Assembly (NCBI GenBank): GCA_963565915.1
Contig: OY751486.1
Span: 806,001 to 870,000 of the forward strand
From: Entoloma clypeatum
Taxonomy: Eukaryota; Basidiomycota; Agaricomycetes; Agaricales; Entolomataceae
Length of the DNA stretch: 64,000 bases
Reading direction: 5' to 3'
The notes below the pieces were generated by a model. The model worked only from the letters and a program-made list of their open reading frames with translations, did not search any database and was not told the DNA's origin. A program made the position numbers and the translations under genes. Within the stretch, counting starts at the first letter, position 1. Every line of letters begins with the position of its first letter. Below, piece by piece: positions 60,783-64,000 of the stretch.

Positions 60783-63700
60783 TTATCGTGGACGCGATGG
60801 ATTTTGCCGATGAAAATCTCGGATCAAGTCTTGAGCGTTCTGAACATTAGTCCGAGGTTCCCACGTGTTCTCTTCTGGGCCATACCCTTCCCATTGGACA
60901 AGGTACTGGATCTTTCCGCGGAATTTTCGAGAGTCCAGGATCGTGGAGACATGGTATTCTTCTCGTCCTTCGACGATGATCGGATCAGGGGCTGGCTTCT
61001 TTTTCTGAATGGCATACTTCGGGGTTTCGTATGGCGATAACAGGGTTTCATTGAACACAGGGTGGATCATTTTCCAGGTTTTGGGAAGATCAAGACGGTA
61101 TGCGCTAGCTCCTTTCTTCTCTAGGACTTTGAACGGTCCGTGTCGGAGGGCGTCAAGTTTCTTTGAGGGACGATCAGTCCTGATGTTAGTCCCTTCCAAC
61201 CACACCTTGTCTCCGATGCGGTAATCCCGAGACGGGCTTCGTCGTGTGTCAACTGTCTTCTTCATCTGATCCTGTGCCTGTTTCAGTGCTGCGTTGGCTT
61301 CTTCTCGTGCCTGTTTGAGTTTTTTCAAGAAGTCGTTTGCTGCCGGATTGGTGTCTTCCAACACAAGTTCTCCCTTCCAAGGATGCAGACCGTAGTTGAG
61401 ATAGAATGGTGTGTACTTTGTCGCTTGATGTTCTTTGTCATTGTACTGGAATTCTGCGATTGCGATCCATTCCGCCCAATCATCTTGTAGATGGTTGACA
61501 AAGTTTTGTAAGAACACCTCGGTTTCCTGATGCGATCGTTCGGCCTGTCCATCAGTCTGTGGATGGTACGCAGTGGACAGATTTCTTTTGATCCCTAACA
61601 TGCGGCAAAGTATCTCCATAAACTTCGCGGCGAACTGCGGTCCCCTATCGCTGATGATCTTCTTGGGAATTCCATGAAGTTTCCATATCTGGTCCCGATA
61701 GATCTTGGCTAATCCTTCAGCCGATAGTTCCACAGTTGTCGGGATGAGATGAAGCATCTTTGAATGTCTGTCCGTGATGACCAGAATTGCGTTCTTCCCA
61801 TCAGATTCTGGTATCGGTCCCACGACGTCAATCCCTATGTCTTCCCATGGTTGACTTGGCGCGGCGTTAGGGTGCAGAGGGGCGTGTCTCCTTTGGCGGC
61901 TGATCTTGTTGCGTTGACAGGTGTCACAACCTTTCACATACTTCTTTACGTCATGTAGGATGGTGGGCCACCAGTAGGTGCGAGTGAGAAGTTCATGTGT
62001 TCGATACTGTCCTGGATGTCCTGCCACTGGTGCGTCGTGCGCTTCAAACATCAGTTCTTGGCGCAATTGTGGGTCTGGTGGAACATAGACTCGTTCTCCT
62101 GCGTAGGTGATGCCATTTTCCTGCTGGTACCAGTGAGGATTCTTCTTCAGACCCTGGGCTACTTCTGTCTCCATGTGATTCGAGGCCTTGATGCGTACGA
62201 TCCATGGGTTTTCGATGGTTGTGATGTTTCCGATTTTGATGGAATCAGATGTTTCACCCCCTTCAAAGAATTGTTCCTCCGTGAACATCTCCATTTGTAT
62301 CACATCTTCTGATTCCAATCGTTTCAAAAATAGCCCCTCCTTGAGCATTTGGTCGCTGTCCTGCGGCTCGAGTTCCGTCTCATACCAGGGTAAACGTGAC
62401 AGGATGTCTGCTTTCGCGTTTGTCTTCCCAGGTACATGTCGCAATTCGAAGTCATAGTCTTGTAGCTTCATCTTCCAGCGCCTCTGTCGTTGGTTTAGGT
62501 CCTGAGGACGCCGGAAATACTCCAGGTTTTTGTGATCGGTTAAGATCTCGAAACGTTCCTTGGCTTCAAGTAGATAATGTCGCCAGTCCTTCAGTGCTTC
62601 CATGACTGCCAAGAGTTCCTTGTCATAGATCTCGTAATTCTGTTCAGCCGCGGACATGGTCCGCGACAAGAACGCGATAGGATGCCACTTGTCGTCTTGT
62701 TTCTGTGAGAGTACCGCTCCAATTGCATAACCCGATGCATCGGTTTCAACCCTGAACTGTCCGTCCGGTTTGGGCAATGCCAAGACTGGTGCTGTCGTGA
62801 TTGCCCGTATGAGACCTTCAAATGCTTCTTGCGCCGCTGGTCCCCATGTGAATGCTGTATTTCCCGTAAGTGTCGTGAGTGGCTTTGCGATGTTTGAGTA
62901 TCCTTCAATGAAGCGTCGATAAAAGTTGGCAAATCCCAGGAACCTCTGGACTTCCTTTTTTGATGTGGGTACTCGCCAGTTCCGGATTGTGTCCACCTTT
63001 TCAGTTTCCATCTCGACACGTCCTTCACCAACGACATATCCCAATATGGGGCATTTCGTTACTTCCCAAAGACACTTCTTCTCCTTTAGGAACAAGTCAT
63101 TGTCCGACAGGATCTGCAAGATCTCTTCGGTATTCCGGGCGAGTTCTTCCTTGGTTTTACCAATAACCACTATGTCATCCATGTAAATCACACAGATGCG
63201 CCGACGGATCTGATCCCTGAATAGGCTGGCCATCATCCGAGAGAACGTTCCCGGGGAATTGCAGAGACCGAAAAACATGACCAATGGTTCAAACAATCCT
63301 CGGCTGGTCAAGAAGGCGGCTTTCCATTCGTCACCCTTTTTGATCCGCACATTATTGTATCCCCACATGATGTCCATTTTGTTGAAGTAGACTGCGTCCT
63401 TCAGTACATCCAAGAGGTCGTTGATACATGGGAGTGGGAATTTGTCCTTAACCGTGAATTTGTTAACCGTGCGATAGTCCTGTACCAATCGTTTGGAACC
63501 GTCTTTCTTGTTAATGAAGAAGCAGGGTGATGCATAAGGGGATTTGGACGGTCGGATCTTTCCGGTTGCCAGGCCTTCATCAATGAATTCGTCCAGTTCT
63601 TCTTGCTCCTTTTGGGTCATAGGGTACGTGTTTCCCCCTAGCTCCTTTGGTGCGTCCGGTGTAAGTTCGATGCCGTGGTCCCATTCCCTTTCCTTTGGGA

Positions 63701-64000
63701 TCTTGTCAAAGTTTTCTTTTTCAAAAAGATGGGCAAAACGTTCAACATATGAGGGTCGTTTGGTTGTGGGAGGTGGTGTGGGAGTAACTGCTTCCAATAT
63801 GGGGTCTCCGGGCTTCCATTTCTGATCTGATTTCTTGGGTGCGTCCTTGTCTCGTACTTCCACCATGCGAACCCGATGTTTGCGACCATTAAGGTTAACC
63901 CTGAAATCCGAGTGTTTGGTTTGACATGTTGATGGGCACCGGTTGAATGTTACGGCGCCGGTCGTCCAATTGATTGTAGGGTTGTGGTGCACCAACCAGT
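60783..64000 (-). CDS. Gypsy A4 pol, C-terminal about 1,070 codons
   Basis: Intact from the protease-RT linker to the chromodomain stop. [11 protein letters not shown], RNase H, integrase HHCC/DDE, GPY/F and chromodomain as in A3. It shares A3-specific variants ([25 protein letters not shown]). The N-terminal protease lies beyond the window. Confidence 0.93.
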   Translation of the reverse strand, partial: WLVHHNPTINWTTGAVTFNRCPSTCQTKHSDFRVNLNGRKHRVRMVEVRDKDAPKKSDQKWKPGDPILEAVTPTPPPTTKRPSYVERFAHLFEKENFDKIPKEREWDHGIELTPDAPKELGGNTYPMTQKEQEELDEFIDEGLATGKIRPSKSPYASPCFFINKKDGSKRLVQDYRTVNKFTVKDKFPLPCINDLLDVLKDAVYFNKMDIMWGYNNVRIKKGDEWKAAFLTSRGLFEPLVMFFGLCNSPGTFSRMMASLFRDQIRRRICVIYMDDIVVIGKTKEELARNTEEILQILSDNDLFLKEKKCLWEVTKCPILGYVVGEGRVEMETEKVDTIRNWRVPTSKKEVQRFLGFANFYRRFIEGYSNIAKPLTTLTGNTAFTWGPAAQEAFEGLIRAITTAPVLALPKPDGQFRVETDASGYAIGAVLSQKQDDKWHPIAFLSRTMSAAEQNYEIYDKELLAVMEALKDWRHYLLEAKERFEILTDHKNLEYFRRPQDLNQRQRRWKMKLQDYDFELRHVPGKTNAKADILSRLPWYETELEPQDSDQMLKEGLFLKRLESEDVIQMEMFTEEQFFEGGETSDSIKIGNITTIENPWIVRIKASNHMETEVAQGLKKNPHWYQQENGITYAGERVYVPPDPQLRQELMFEAHDAPVAGHPGQYRTHELLTRTYWWPTILHDVKKYVKGCDTCQRNKISRQRRHAPLHPNAAPSQPWEDIGIDVVGPIPESDGKNAILVITDRHSKMLHLIPTTVELSAEGLAKIYRDQIWKLHGIPKKIISDRGPQFAAKFMEILCRMLGIKRNLSTAYHPQTDGQAERSHQETEVFLQNFVNHLQDDWAEWIAIAEFQYNDKEHQATKYTPFYLNYGLHPWKGELVLEDTNPAANDFLKKLKQAREEANAALKQAQDQMKKTVDTRRSPSRDYRIGDKVWLEGTNIRTDRPSKKLDALRHGPFKVLEKKGASAYRLDLPKTWKMIHPVFNETLLSPYETPKYAIQKKKPAPDPIIVEGREEYHVSTILDSRKFRGKIQYLVQWEGYGPEENTWEPRTNVQNAQDLIRDFHRQNPSRPR

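Larger units (their letters stand above)
59892..64000 (-). mobile_element. Gypsy A4 (3' part, continues past the right edge)
   Basis: 3' LTR, ORF3 and most of pol, all intact and almost identical to A3. The 5 bp before the LTR are GCTAT; the matching duplication would lie outside the window. Confidence 0.93.

Noticed and set aside
1..64000. tRNA, rRNA, CRISPR or prophage features
   Set aside because: No cloverleaf with A/B boxes, no rRNA core sequence, and no regularly spaced direct-repeat array was found by eye.

Overview
The window looks like a transposon-dense stretch of a filamentous basidiomycete (probably Agaricomycete) nuclear genome. Support: the genes carry 40-80 bp GT-AG introns, there is a 19-exon group III (Nik1/Os-1 type) hybrid histidine kinase, a BAH-PHD gene, a Helitron with an intron, hAT-like elements, one Ty1/Copia family and at least two chromodomain Ty3/Gypsy families. 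No tRNA, rRNA, CRISPR or bacterial-type operon was seen. Family letters (A, B, C) are mine.

Layout. 1-1138: 5' end of Copia copy C1 (minus). 1139-2053: debris, including the chromodomain tail of a Gypsy pol (plus). 2054-7504: decayed Gypsy copy A1 (minus). 7505-18255: Helitron (plus), cut inside its Rep gene by intact Gypsy copy A2 (8296-14870, minus, TSD TATGT, LTRs identical by eye). 18256-30901: low-copy region with a broken zinc-finger-like gene, a branched inverted repeat, several anonymous genes, two half-zinc-cluster loci, a lysine/glutamate/arginine-rich gene, a small coiled-coil gene and a BAH-PHD gene. 30902-36951: Gypsy B (minus), defective, carrying an antisense intron-containing cargo gene between pol and the 3' LTR. 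36952-42725: Copia copy C2 (minus). 43028-50352: hAT-like copy 1 and a 202-codon gene split by Gypsy A3 (43184-49750, plus, TSD CCCGC). 50495-50608: MITE. 50709-55474: histidine kinase gene. 55945-57308: its partial, rearranged duplicate. 57499-58120: hAT-like copy 2 with TSD CCTCATTC. 59316-59891: 5' fragment of Copia copy C3. 59892-64000: Gypsy A4 (minus, runs off the edge).

How the parts relate. Family A is the youngest and most active layer: four copies in 64 kb, two with perfect 5-bp target duplications inside older elements. Both Gypsy families carry Tf1/sushi-type self-priming signals: 11-12 nt after the 5' LTR are complementary to the predicted RNA 5' end, 34 bp downstream of a TATA box. 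Copia instead has a primer site fitting the initiator-tRNA anticodon region. Family A has a 5' leader with no ATG but long conserved reading frames, a gag-pol -1 overlap with a stem-loop, and a third ORF after pol. The most unusual observations are the AUG-free leader, the antisense cargo gene of Gypsy B, and a strand-biased TCCGA pentamer through Gypsy B.
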